Assembly (NCBI RefSeq): GCF_001039355.2
Contig: NW_019775458.1
Coordinates: 939,872-1,003,871 of the forward strand
Reading direction: 5' to 3'
From: Lingula anatina
Lineage: Eukaryota; Brachiopoda; Lingulata; Lingulida; Lingulidae
DNA length: 64,000 bases
Part shown: one piece after another, positions 39,401 through 51,061 of the stretch
How positions within the stretch are numbered: position 1 is the first letter of the stretch
Layout of the letters: every line of letters begins with the position of its first letter
Translations under genes and position numbers: made by a program
Notes under the pieces: generated by a model
What the model saw: the letters and a program-made list of their open reading frames with translations, nothing else
Database searches by the model: none
Told to the model about the DNA's origin: nothing

Positions 39401-40445
39401 TACAAATTGCCGTAAGTTAACCATGTCATTTGGACATCAACTGCTCACAATGTGAACATTTACAACAGTAAATTGCTCGCTCCTCCTGGCCCCAACTTGA
39501 ATTCAAAGAGTTTTGATTAACGCATCTGATATTTTGATAATAAAATACAATAACAAATCATTGTTTTATAATATGTTTGATAGGTGTTATTGTTCTGTCT
39601 TGTTTTGGTTCCTTTGTTAGAAACCCAACTCATTTTGACATCTTTTTCAAGTTCAGTTGCCTTCAACCTGATCATATTTTTCTGTCTTTCTTGATTAGCA
39701 ATGACTGTGTGTGAAACAGCGGGGTACAACATGCGTTATAGCCCGGAAACGACAAGATGTCCGGCTTCTTGCGGCAGATCTCCTACGGAGAGATGTGAAA
39801 GAGGCTCACAAGAGGGGTGCGAGTGTCTGGCTGGATACGTCCGTAGTGGGCATCTTTGCGTACCTAACGAATTGTGTGGCTGCATGGATACAATGGGAAG
39901 CTACCATCAGGTAATCTTATCATGCCCTAAAATCGTTTTAACATTTAAAAACGGACAGTCCATGGACACCAATAACAGCAAAGTACCATTTAAACGAGTT
40001 CCAATCCCATTGAGGTATCCAACAATCCATACACGTGGAACTTACCTGCTGACCTCAGAATTGCCAAAAGTCGAAAATTTCAATTTAATTCAGAGGATGC
40101 AATTAGATCTATTTCGTTCACTTTAGTGTACTGTTACAAGTCAGTATTTCAATAAAGATTATCAGCTCTTTTAAGAGCCAATCAGAGTCTGGACTGATCG
40201 AAATGCACAATGGACACCGTAAAAGATGCCAAAAAATTCTCAATATTCACACTGCCTGACCAACATTCTATCTATCTTTCCAGTTAGGTGACTCTTGGGC
40301 CTCTGGTAACTGCAGCCACTGGTATGCGTGTGTGGAGCCTAACCAAATAGAGGAAACAGGGAGTCCATGCGGTGTAGGGAGCAGGTGCCTGCTTGAAGAG
40401 GGCGTGTGGGCGTGTTCCGCCTCTAATGAAATCCCTTTTTTATAA
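36456..40445 (+). pseudogene. Gene C: family 1 copy lacking the first VWD half
   Basis: Exons recognised: 36456-36459, 36864-36944, 37294-37473 (chitin-binding), then 38272-38636 (second VWD half with CGMC), 38848-39058 (C8 with KRRKR site), 39306-39411, 39699-39910 (TIL), 40284-40445 (stop TAA). The two exons present in A, B and D that carry GDPH and GECRYT are absent between 37474 and 38271. Part of that gap (37681 to about 37845) is a copy of the 3' flank seen at 40897 and 51491. Joining exon 3 (phase 1) to the next exon (phase 0) shifts the frame and stops after about 30 codons. Exon 3 to the TIL exon at 39699 would stay in frame. Promoter, splice sites and remaining exons look undamaged, so it may be a recent loss, a shortened gene or an assembly fault. 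Confidence 0.75.
37681..37845 (+). repeat. Displaced 3'-flank fragment inside gene C
   Basis: Begins with GATATATCAGGCCTAGCC and continues through TAGATA, GAAGTATCAAAATAATGGC and ACAATAAAAATTGC. It matches 40897-41068 and 51491-51662, which lie downstream of C and D. It occupies the place of the missing VWD exons. Confidence 0.8.
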
Positions 40446-42638
40446 AAGGTAAAATAGAAATACAGTGTACATGTAGCTATTTGAAATAGTCAATGGCTGT
40501 CAACCAGCCAGCCGGATTCATCATAATAATCGTAACAAGGTATTGGCAAACGTGTAATCAATTAACGAAATTCACGGCAAAATCTTCATGTAATTTTAAA
40601 TCATTTACCCCGTAGGACATTGATCTGCGTTGTGTGCGGAATTTGCACATGTAGTCGTTAAATATATTATACATAATTTCCATCTCATCTCACCCCCTCT
40701 ATATTTCAGAAGTTGGTAAATACAATATATTAGTATAACTATACATCATATTCGTCTAATAACACTCCCTTTATATTCCAGAAGTTGCGTGACTTTTCTG
40801 ACGTCATGATATTGGAGCTGTCACGTGACCGTCAATCTCAACCAGTTTGGATTAGTACGTAGTAATGGATGGAAATTTCCCGAAAGATTTCTCTGCGGAT
40901 ATATCAGGCCTAGCCTACAAATTGTGATCTTCATTATTTAAAAGACCATAGGGGTCTATGTTACAAAAGAATGAGAATTAAACCATGAATTAGATAGACA
41001 TATTATTGAAGTATCAAAATAATGGCATATAATACCGAAAAAAAAACTGCTAAACAATAAAAATTGCTGGAATATTAGATTCATTAACCAATAATGCATC
41101 AAAAGAGCCTGAAGAGAGATGCACTTATAGTTTGTAGATAGCCTGTAGTGTCTTTCCAATAAAATGTTATTCCTTCTCATGTATATGTATTTACCTTATT
41201 TAAAAATACCCGTTGATACATGTGTCGAAGAGGCGGATCCAGGATAATTTGAAAGGGGGGGGGGCGGAATGGCAGGTCTCTAATGGAAAGCCGACCCAGC
41301 ACCCCTTGGTGTGGGGTTCGGGGCCTCCTCAATTTTTTTGGTTTTGGAGAGCAAACGGTGCCCTTTGGTACGGTTTAGAACTATAATTTGGCTAGTTAAA
41401 TCTCTAATTTCAAGTGGGGAATATTGGTGTGAAATATTTTTGAGAAATCGAAAGGGGGGCGGGGGACACCGCACCCCCCCCCTCTAAATCCGCCACTGTT
41501 TCGTACATGCATATGCTCCTTTTAAGTCCGAAAACAGCTTGCTTTTCTCATCTGTTCGCGACTAGTTCTGTAGAGAAATATTTTTTTATCGGTTCTCTTA
41601 AAAAAGATGATATTTTGATAATTCGAAAAAAATCGCTGTAAAAACAACTAGTGAAATGTGAATGTTGTTACCCATTCAGGAGGAAGACGCCTTTAGTTCT
41701 TTTGACCGCTGGAATAATTTCAGTTTCAGTAGGCCTACCAAATTTTGGCGTCTTTCTTGTCGCGTGATTTGAAATGGCTACCTGATTTACGTTGGGTTCC
41801 CAGTACGTAAACCTCGATAAGAAATTAAGGTTTGTTATACGACAGGGCTTTTTGAAATGCCATTTAATTCATGATGCTTTATTTTCTGAACGTTTAATTT
41901 TTCATGCATGGGTATTTTCTGATTCGAACTCCTATTGGTCTGAAGCCTTGCGCTAGTTACAATTTCTGAATGTCGACGGCCCCAGTGGTACATACATGTT
42001 ATTAAAGTCGATGGTAATAATCAACGCAATTAAACATTTATTTAATCGCGATGGCTTAATATTTTTCTTCGAATATTTCTATTACATCCTGTTTGCAAAT
42101 GGTAAAAATCAAAGCTCTATCATCTTTGTAATGTTGACAAAACATTTTGAGCGCTGCCACCGTTAAGACCGTTAAATGAAAACCTTATGACATTTTCAAA
42201 CTTACATGACAATACAAACATGACTTGAAATACTTAAACACAGCTCTAGTTCAGAAAACAATCCGGAGTTTATTGTTTGTTGTAAAGTTTCTAACTTGTG
42301 AAGTCTTCATTTTCCACTACTATAGCATTTTCAAAGAGTGACTTTGAATTCCTATATGTGACTGAAGCCCTCGGCAGTTAATTTTTTACTTTCCACAGTA
42401 CTGTAGTACATAATTAAAAATTCGTGATAGCGCATAAAAAGCCCCCATTTGTGCACTTTCATCTTTAAAAATTGGTTTTTGTTTCATTTTAGACTGTTTT
42501 TTTCTAATATTGCTTCTATCAGTTTTGTCATCTATAAGTTTGTCCATTTCTCAGCTGCCTTCAGCTTGTTTGTGGAAGATCTTGTCTTTTTTTTAGATCT
42601 TGTCCATCCCAGCCCGGAAAGTATGTGCCCTCGGTTTA
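40446..42638. other. 3' flank between convergent C and E3
   Basis: A splice donor follows the stop codon of C almost at once, and an acceptor-like site precedes AAGTTGCGTGAC near 40780, so the 3' UTR is probably spliced. Contains TGACGTCA and GTCACGTGAC palindromes near 40800-40830, the original of the displaced fragment (40897-41068) and an hAT-like MITE at 41231-41497. The remainder to E3 is noncoding as far as can be seen. Confidence 0.6.
41231..41497. mobile_element. hAT-like MITE, copy 3
   Basis: GGCGGATCCAGGAT at the left end and AATCCGCCACTG at the right, with G-rich then C-rich subterminal tracts and the GGTTTAGAACTATAATT core. It is shared with copy 4 at the same place in the second duplicon, so it predates that duplication. 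Confidence 0.8.
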
Positions 42639-43941
42639 CTACCACGATTTGATGACCACATATTGTTGACGTCGCCGATATAATGGACAACAGGCGCAGC
42701 AGCAGCAGACGACACAACTCACGCATAGCAAGACAAGCCCGCAGCATACACCAATCACTGGCAGAACCCAAATGCTGTGCAAAAAGAAGAAAATATGCTT
42801 ATGCTACATCGCAGATTTTAACAGACTGTGAACAATGCCTGAGTCTGGTGACTTCACCCTGAAAATAAAACTGAAAGCAGAAGAGAAAATCCATTGTTTC
42901 AACAATTCAAAGTGGTCCCATGACATCTTAAGGACTGGAATGTGAAGAAATCAAAAGAAATGTTCAGTTTTTCGCTTTGTTTTAATGAAATGTTAAACCT
43001 ATATTGTTACATTTAAACTAAAAATTAACTCACTGACAAAAAGTGACCTACGCTAATGCCGTCGGTCCACAGCAAGCATCACTGTTGTCCCCTGCCTTGC
43101 AACAGAATGTCTCCAAACCGGACTGGTCACCAGGTCGAGGACAGTAAAAGTCTTTATTGTAATCATCTAAAATTAAGAAAAAACTTTAACATTTTCTTTG
43201 TGTCAAGAAAATCGTACACCATCGCATTTTTTTTTTACTTTGACAGAATTTAAATGTGAAGATGCTTGTATCGCAGCCAAATACCAGCAAACTCTATCCG
43301 TATATAAATGAAAACAGAGCTTAAAAAAGCCCTGGTCCGATTTGAAAATGAATTACACAATATATCTTTACTATTCACGTACTTATGTATGTCAGGACAG
43401 TCAGGACGATGATAAACCATGACACACCACACAAGATAATAAACAATCATGACGTACCGGAAGGACAGTGATGTTCTCCCCGACCGTCGCAGCAGCCCTC
43501 GGAACAGCAGCGTGTGTGGTTAGGGGGGTCCTGCGGAGATGGGCAGTACAAGAAGGGGTAGTGACCAAGGGGCAATGACGGACAACGGAACGTGTCAGCT
43601 GCATCCGCGCCTAAAACTGAATAAAACTTACAGTAGTTTTTTCGAACACTGGTAGCCTGAACCTGGATATTTCATTGTCTAGCGAGACATTTTCATCAGG
43701 GAAATAGGAAAGTATCTTACTAAAATATACAAAAGAACCATTTCCACTTGTTTGATTCTGTGCTGAGTTTAAAGTACAGTAGCCCTTGTTTATATATGTT
43801 TATATATGTTTATACACCAAGTGCTTTTATGCCTGTCGCCGCTCTCTATCTCCCTCTCATTAATATACCCCGCATACCTGAATACAAAACAAATCCAACA
43901 AGTATCAAACTAATTGTCACCTCCCTTCCTATTGCTGCCAT
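42639..43941 (-). CDS. Gene E3: small Cys-rich single-span membrane protein
   Basis: Four exons: 43941-43878, 43616-43458, 43166-43052, 42774-42639 (TAG). They give 157 residues, phases 1, 1, 2. Signal peptide about 1-24; first Cys repeat FRCPSLPLGHYPFLYCPSP, TRCC, GCC, EHHC; second repeat FYCPRPGDQSG, FCC, ACC; span beginning IWVLPVIGVCCGLVLLCV; a dense Cys cluster; tail LYRRRQQYVVIKSW. It is almost identical to E4. Visible protein differences are confined to a few residues at the signal peptide/first repeat border. It lies convergent to gene C. Function is unknown. Topology (outside N-terminus, inside tail) follows from the signal peptide and the Arg triplet after the span. Confidence 0.84.
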
Positions 43942-46096
43942 TGTTTCGAAATAATCATACTTTACTGGTACGTCCGAAAGTCCTTCCGTGTGACATTATT
44001 AACCTATGTACTGTGATCGTAGTCCTTCAATAGCACTGGCCATAGAAAAGCTACGTTAACCAGTAGGCTTACATACTTAGTAGGAAGATAACGCGTCTTC
44101 GGAGACATATGACCTAAATGAAGAGGGAACATTGTGCGTGCAATAATAAAACAGGAAATTAAAACTGCCATTTTTTTTATCAAGATTTTGAGTATATACA
44201 AATATTTAAAGCCACATTTGCTTAATACTGAACTTCCAAGTGTTTCAAATGGTAAACCCTAAATTTATTCATTTTATTAAAAAGCAGCAATTAACAGAAA
44301 ATTTAAATTTAACACACAGAGAAAACGTTTACTTTAAACTGACTGTCAGCAATAAATCCCATTAAATTGTGAAATAAAAGAAAACATAACGTGGTCTAAT
44401 TCAGAGTTATGCTGTCATCAGCCCGGAATACGCGCACTTTATCATGAAATAACCGTATTATCTCAGTCAATACACATACTTTGATAGGATACCTGTTGAC
44501 ACGCGGTGTCAGTGGAAAAATTAGTCTATATACAGGGGTACATAAGGCAATCCGTAGAATTGGGTGTAAATCAAGTGTGCACACATTCATAACAATATTC
44601 CAGTCTAATAATTCCGCCGCGAGCTCGGAATCCAAGACCGTTCATTGCTATGAAATCTTTAATTTTATTGCTTTACTATATTGTTGCTATGACCATGCAT
44701 ACTTGGAAGACATGTAGCTGGAGCATGCAAAACGTAGTGCCAACTTTAGAGAAAATTGTTTGGGTTGTCAGAAAGCATAACAAGGCAGCAAAGCTGTCAA
44801 ATGTACAGACAAAGAACAGAAAATAAAGATGCAAACAAGTGAAAAATTAAATTTTCACAAAAAACTGTTAAATTGCCAGAAAAATTTACCAAACTGCCTG
44901 CGTTGCCTATTGAAGCTGTATTTTAGTGCCATGTTTCTTTCCTATAAGTNGGAAAAATCTGACTGGCCAGCGGTACGGATATAATGCCCTAAGGGCAGCT
45001 GTTGTGCCACTCATGCATCAACACCCAACCCTACTCTTGCTCCAGCAGAACAATGCACGTCCCCATACTGCCAGGATAGCACAGGGGTACCTGCAGCAGG
45101 AACAGATCCAGACTCTTCCGTAGCCAGCGTTTAAACCAAATATGTCTCCCATTGTACATACCTGGGGTGAACTGGGCAGATGACTTCATAGCCGCCAGAA
45201 ACAGCCTACCACTGTCATAAAGTTGAGAGCTGCACTGGTGGGAGAATGGAAAATGACGCCCCAGGTCCGCATTCGAGGCCTCGTGCGTTCCGCGAGGAGG
45301 AGGGTACTAGCCTGTACTGCAGCCATGTTACTGAACATTACACTACCAGTTATGCAACAATATTGCATGAAAAGGTATATAAAAACTACAGATATAAAAA
45401 ACTTTTTGGCTAGTATATTTGCCCAGGCAGCACTTGCAGCTTGTTGAATTTGCTTGGAGGAGGGCATGGTAAACACTTCATAATTGTGAATCAATTAAGA
45501 AAATAACGCTATTTTATTATTCAAGGACAATTGAAGATGACATTTTTATTTGTGTGACCCACCACCTTTGACATAATATTATATATATCAGTGGATGATG
45601 TCCACCCAGACAACAGCTCGTTGATTTTGCACTGAAAGATGACATGGTAAACACTTCACAGCTATGAATCTATTAAGAGAATAACATCACTTTATCATTC
45701 ATTAAATAATAAAGATGACAAAAGAGTACGTGTGGCTTAAGTGAGAAGCAAACAGTGCTTCATGCTTTGCCAAAAGATGCAAACCTCTATCATGTGTAGT
45801 AGATTTGTGTAGGAACACACAGAAATTCACATTTTAACTAAAATTGTTCAAAGATTACCTTAGTATTTCAATGGAAGTTAACCTAACATTACTTCATGTT
45901 ATTGCATCTTGTACATCACCGTTCTGCCCCAGTAACTGTTATTCACGAGGGTCGCTAGGTTATACCTTCTGGACCTTTAAAATGTATAAATTAATGGACA
46001 TAAAGATATCGATAAAAATATTCCAAGCACTCCACATACAAAAGCGGTCATCTCACAGCCATGTTAATGAGGTTGAAAGCAGTCCAGTTTTTTGTC
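43942..46096. other. E3 upstream region, duplicon junction and D upstream
   Basis: 43.94-44.79 kb matches the region upstream of E4. An ambiguous base (N) at 44950 marks the join to the second duplicon, which starts with a Tc1-like fragment. 45.4-46.1 kb repeats 35.6-36.3 kb. No gene seen. Confidence 0.65.
44951..45325 (+). mobile_element. Tc1/mariner-like transposase fragment, copy 2
   Basis: Carries TGQRYGYNALRAAVVPLM and LLQQNNARPHTARIAQGYL, then PNMSPIVHTWGEL and VRSARRRVLA in broken frames. The catalytic Asp of QQDNARPH is Asn here and stops interrupt the frame, so it is inactive. It starts directly after the ambiguous base at 44950. Confidence 0.8.
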
Positions 46097-46225
46097 AGCA
46101 CCTATAATATATCAAACCGGCCAGAATTGGAAATCAAGACCACTCGATTTTAAGTGGTAAGCAAACGTATAAATACACAGTGTCGACGATGAAAAACCTA
46201 TCCAGGCCTGGATACAGCAGCCAAA
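46097..46225 (+). promoter_or_regulatory. Gene D core promoter with TATA box
   Basis: TATAAATA at 46168-46175, 51 bases before the start of the coding frame, followed by CACAGTGTCGACG. It is nearly identical to the gene C promoter. Confidence 0.7.
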
Positions 46226-49200
46226 ATGGGTAAGTGTCATAATTAATTTGTAGACGCTATCTACTTTGGATACACAGGTTTGTCATATTCGTATATAATC
46301 GAAATAGTTACTTCTTAGCGCTGCAAGAACAATTTTAAAAGGACTTCTACTGTCAGTATATCTCAGTTTTGTGTTATTCAAAAAAGGTATTTAGTATACC
46401 CATATGTAGATTTCAACTAGTGTGTTGTTTTCAATTTCTGTTGCAACATCAAATAGAAATATAGTGCGTATTGGGACATGAAAAGAAACAAACAGTTTGG
46501 CTTTTGTTTCCTTGTTTAATACTACCCTTAGGAAAGATCGACACATTTGGAGCGTGTGCATGTTACAATATATGTTTTCTTATGTTTCTTAATCGAACTT
46601 CGTAAAGTAAAGAAAATCGCGCTAATATTGTATAAGTTTTTTTTCATTTCTTACTGGCAACACGTCGTTTACGAAACATTGAATGTTTTAGAATAATAAA
46701 AAACTTGGCTTTTTTTCTTGGGAGCAGGTAACTTTAGGTTCTCAGTTGGCGTTTTAACTCTCCTTTGTCTCCTCGTGACGACAGAGGCTCTAACACAAGC
46801 ACAATTGGGTGAGTTCTTGCGATGACCGATGACGATGAAAAGAAAAAAATCAAATTACTTTCAATTGTGCAAGTGTCTTTTTTCTTTTGCTTATCTATAG
46901 AATTATCATATTAGGTCTGTTAATGGTTCTCATGGAACAACCCAACCTCCTGGCAATTTTGCTGGCCAAAACTTCATCCTATGTCAATTGTATGGTCAAA
47001 AAAGTACCCCTCTCCTTAAGGAGTTGCATATTGAAATTATTTTGTCATGATTTCATACTTATTTATACAAAAGCGTCCACAGTTCAAATAAAGATCTGTC
47101 GCAAAGTGTATAAAGGCATGTTTTAATGACATAATATTCATTGACGTGTTTCAGATTTGATATGCTCATTGGGTCCGTCAAATCAGTACTATTTTGCCCA
47201 TCCGACGGACTGTAAACGTTTTATCCAGTGTGACACATCTCGCAGGGGTTTTGACATGCCGTGTGCGTATGACAATTGCTGGAACCAAGCCATACTAAGC
47301 CAGGATCATTGTAGTAACGTGGACTGCCACTCCGGTAGGTGACAATGCACTGCTATATTTTTTACGTTGGAACGATTTCATAGGCAGCGTTTTGTAAATT
47401 GTTGCTAAGTAACATAAAGGGCGTTTTAAAATCTTATATAGGACTTAAACTTAGTCTAGGAGACTAGACTTTAGTCGGTCATCTGGTAGTCCATATGAAC
47501 AATTCCAAGTCTTGCTGCATAATCAGCGCTGAAGTCACTGATAGACATAATTACTCCTGGATAGGTGGAGCCTCAATCTGCGTGCATGTAAAGGCTGGAC
47601 TGTTCTGTTATCTCATATGTGGCTTTCTTTACATCTTTCCAAATCAAACTACTTCCAGAATAGTAATTCGTTATAAACCATATCATATACCACTGGCGTC
47701 TATGTAGGTTCATACGGCTTAATATTTCCCATTTTTAGCCAGCATGGAGATTACATGTTTTGAGGTATGGCATATTAATAAAATTAATGGGCTGTTTGTA
47801 ACTGTAAGATACATGACGTTCACGTCTCACTATGTATTCATATCAAAAAGACCATTAATGTGCAACAGTTCATGGGCAACGCATCTATTTACTTTGCAGA
47901 TCAATGTCGCTGTAAAGTTATGGGGGATCCACACTATCAAACGTATGATGGCCAGTCAATTCATTACCAAGGTGAGTCTCATGGAATCGAGCCACTCTGT
48001 GAACAAACTTTGTTAAGAAAATCATTGGAAACTTTAAAAAGCGCTCCGAGAGCGCTCCGAGAGCGCATTAATCGTTTGATCAATTGATTTGCTGCTCAGT
48101 TTCAATTAGGCCTATTAATTAATGATTTGCCACCAAAATCTAGCCCATTTCTGACCTGAAAAAAATCCCCAGAAGCCCTCCCATAGGTTTATGCCTGATG
48201 TTGCTAACAGACATACAGTGTACAAGGACTTTATTGATCAACTAATCAAATAAATGCGCTATTTTACCATTCTATCTATGACCACAAAAAAGCCTCTTTC
48301 ATAGTTAATGATCTAATGTCTTAATCAAAATCCTTTTGAAAATGCAACATTGTTGCCCTTATCTTTATAAAAAATAATTTATGTGCTTCCAAAAGGTGAA
48401 TGCAGGTACACCATCAGCAAGACTTGTTTCGATCCGGCGGTCCACCCAGAACTAACTGAGTTCAACATTGAAGGAATCAACTACCCGGCACCCGGATTCC
48501 CGGATCGCACATGGATTAAAGAAGCTTTCATTGACGTTTTTGGAATGAAATTCAAGTTTGGGATAGGATCACCACCAACAGCTTTCATGTGGGATACAAT
48601 AGTAGGCATCTTTTCACTGTAATCTCTATCATAAAGGGAACAGTAATATACCTGCTCAAGTAAGAGAGAATGTGCAACAAATGGCTTATAGTTTAATGCG
48701 ATATTCAGTTGTCAATCATTCAACTGAAGTATTTCTTGGCTTAGAGTAGCCTAGCCTTTTTTGCCAAGATCCTGAGCCATCTTAGAGAAAATAGTTACAG
48801 TGAGTCTGTCACTGAATCAAGATACACAATGATACGTTTTCCAGAATATTTTATTGAATAAATATAGGATATTCAGCATATTTTTACCAACCTGTATGAA
48901 GTTTTTTAAAATTATTTCCTAATACGTATCTAACATTTGATTTATCATTCGTTTTAGTTGAATTCTTGGATACAAATCCTCGGCTTAAGCACCACACCCA
49001 TCGACCTGTGCAACGCAGGAAGATGCATCAGCATATACCTTGGGGTTGACTACTGGATTTATTTTCAATTCGACTTTGGAATTCGTATTACGTGGTATAA
49101 TCACAATCTCTTCATAACCGTTCCCGGAACTTACAGGGGGCTGTTGTGTGGTATGTGTGGTACCTGCAATGGGATCCCAGCCGATGACTACTCCCTGGCT

Positions 49201-51061
49201 GACGGAACTTATGTGGGTGACCAGTATATACCGTCCTTTCCACCGGTGCCACAGACCCAAGCCATGTTTGACCAGATTGGAGAAAGCTGGCTGGTTCCTG
49301 ATCCCAGTCTTGCACGGGAGTAAGATAAATGGAACTATTATTAAGATGGTTTGCCACGCATTCTTAAACTCGTATATGTGGGTTTGAAACTTCCGGAGTT
49401 CCCATTACAATAAGGGTGTTATCAACAAGCTTGATGTGTGTGGATTCTACAACATGCTTTGTTGTATAGTCTTATATAGTCCTTGCTCTATTGAACAATT
49501 TTATTTCATTTGTCTTCTGTAAAGAAAGTTGTTGAAAACAGAACCCATCACAGCCTTGTTGCCCTTAACATTTCAGGTGCCAGGCCCCAGTTGGGAGAAG
49601 ACGCAAGCGTCAAGCTCCTTCGGAGCAAACAGACTGCCAGGCAAAGGACCTCTGTGCTGTCATACAAAACGTTGAAGGCGTGTTCGGCAATTGTGCCGCA
49701 AGTCCACTTGTGAATTCCGAAGAGTACTACGTATCCTGTGCAATTGATGTTTGCTCAGCCACAGGAGATGAAGCAACACTGCCAGAGGTAGGTTAACTTA
49801 TTAAGCCAGTTCACTCGGCCAAGTCTCATCCGGCAATGTGATGTCGAAATCGTCACCTCGGCAAATGCGCTGACAAACTTGCTCGTCATTCTCTTGTGAA
49901 AATTAAAAGTAGAAGATTTTTTCTATTCCAAATGCAAGCATTCACCAATCAAAAATTGTCGGTTTTAAAAGTTAATTCAGAAATAATTCAGATACAAACT
50001 TTATGCTGAACATGAATTTGAAACTCATAGAAACTATTTTAGATCTTTCTTATGAATGCAGATTCAGCATGAGGCGGCGTGTGGTATTATTGGGGCGTAT
50101 GCCAAAGCGTGCGAAGAAGTCGGGCTTGGGGTATTTCCTGGCGCTTGGAGAGAAGTAACCGATTGCCGTAAGTTCATCAGTATAGCTGTCATTTGGCCAT
50201 CAATTGGGCAATTTCGTAATGACAAAATATGATAAACAGAGTGAACTGAACAACTATTGACCTCTCTTTTAAATTCAGTCCTCTTATCCTGATCATGTTT
50301 TTTCACGTGTTTTTTTAATAGCGATGACAGTGTGTGCAACGGCGGGATACAACATGCGATACAGCCCAGAAACGACCAGGTGTCCGGCTTCTTGTGACCG
50401 ATCTCCTCGTTCCGAGAGATGTGAAAGAGGCATACAAGAGGGGTGCGAGTGTCTGGCTGGGTACGTCCGTAGTGGGCATCTGTGCGTGCCTAACGAAATG
50501 TGTGGCTGCATGGATGCAATGGGAAGCTACCATCAGGTAAAAGGGTGCAACCAAAAACAGCAAAGTACCATTTAAAAGAGTTCCAAGCCCACTGAGGTCT
50601 CTAACAATTTTCGTGTTTTAAAAATCAATAATAATCTACCTGCAGTGTACTGGTATAGGCAAGAGGGCCATGTGTAAGATAAGTGTGCGCACTTTACATA
50701 TTTTACCATCTTTAAATAAAGTTTATTATTATTATTATAATTATTATTATTATTATTTCAATACAGATTATCAGCTCTGTTACGTGATCAGACTTTCATG
50801 TAGTCTGAACTGATCAAAATGTACAATGGCAAAAATGTAAGATGGCAAAAAAGTTTCAGTTTCCAAACTGCTTGACCAATATCCTTTCTATCTTTCCAGT
50901 TAAGTGACTCTTGGGCCTCTGGTAACTGCAGCCACTGGTATACGTGCGTGGAGCCGAACCAAATAGAGGAAACAGGTAGTCCATGTGGTGTAGAGAGCAA
51001 GTGCCTTCTAGAAGAGGGCGTGTGGGAGTGCTCCGCCTCTAATGAAATCCCTATTATATAA
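46226..51061 (+). CDS. Gene D: secreted chitin-binding/VWD/C8/TIL protein
   Basis: Ten exons: 46226-46229, 46728-46808, 47155-47334, 47900-47971, 48396-48601, 48958-49319, 49577-49787, 50062-50167, 50322-50536, 50900-51061 (TAA). They give 532 residues, and all phases agree. Signal peptide about 1-24; chitin-binding type 2 domain 29-88; VWD from about 91 with GDPH at 97-100 and CGMC at 245-248; RRRKR at 309-313; C8 315-407; TIL about 409-479; Cys-rich tail with SDSWASGNCSHWYTC and an SNEIPII end. The order matches one D-assembly of VWF, mucins, zonadhesin or IgGFc-binding protein with a chitin-binding head added. At the start of VWD it has one Cys fewer (DQCRCK) than A and B (CCC). A splice donor directly after the stop suggests a spliced 3' UTR. 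Its promoter, signal peptide and chitin-binding exon are nearly the same as in C, while the VWD second half differs widely. Confidence 0.9.

Larger units (their letters stand above)
35200..44790. repeat. Duplicon V1 (genes C and E3)
   Basis: First member of a direct duplication with 44951-56065. Matching order: Tc1 fragment, the 35.6-36.4 kb flank, gene C/D, 3' flank with hAT-like MITE, gene E3/E4 and its upstream region. The left limit falls at the transposase fragment (AAAAATCTGACTGGCC), the right limit near GTTTGGGTTGTCAGAAAGCA. Confidence 0.8.

Noticed and set aside
46189-46230. Upstream ATG (MKNLSRPG-like reading frame) before the start of all four family 1 genes
   Set aside because: It lies only 21 bases after the start of the TATA box, so it should be upstream of the transcription start. 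It is out of frame with the signal peptide.
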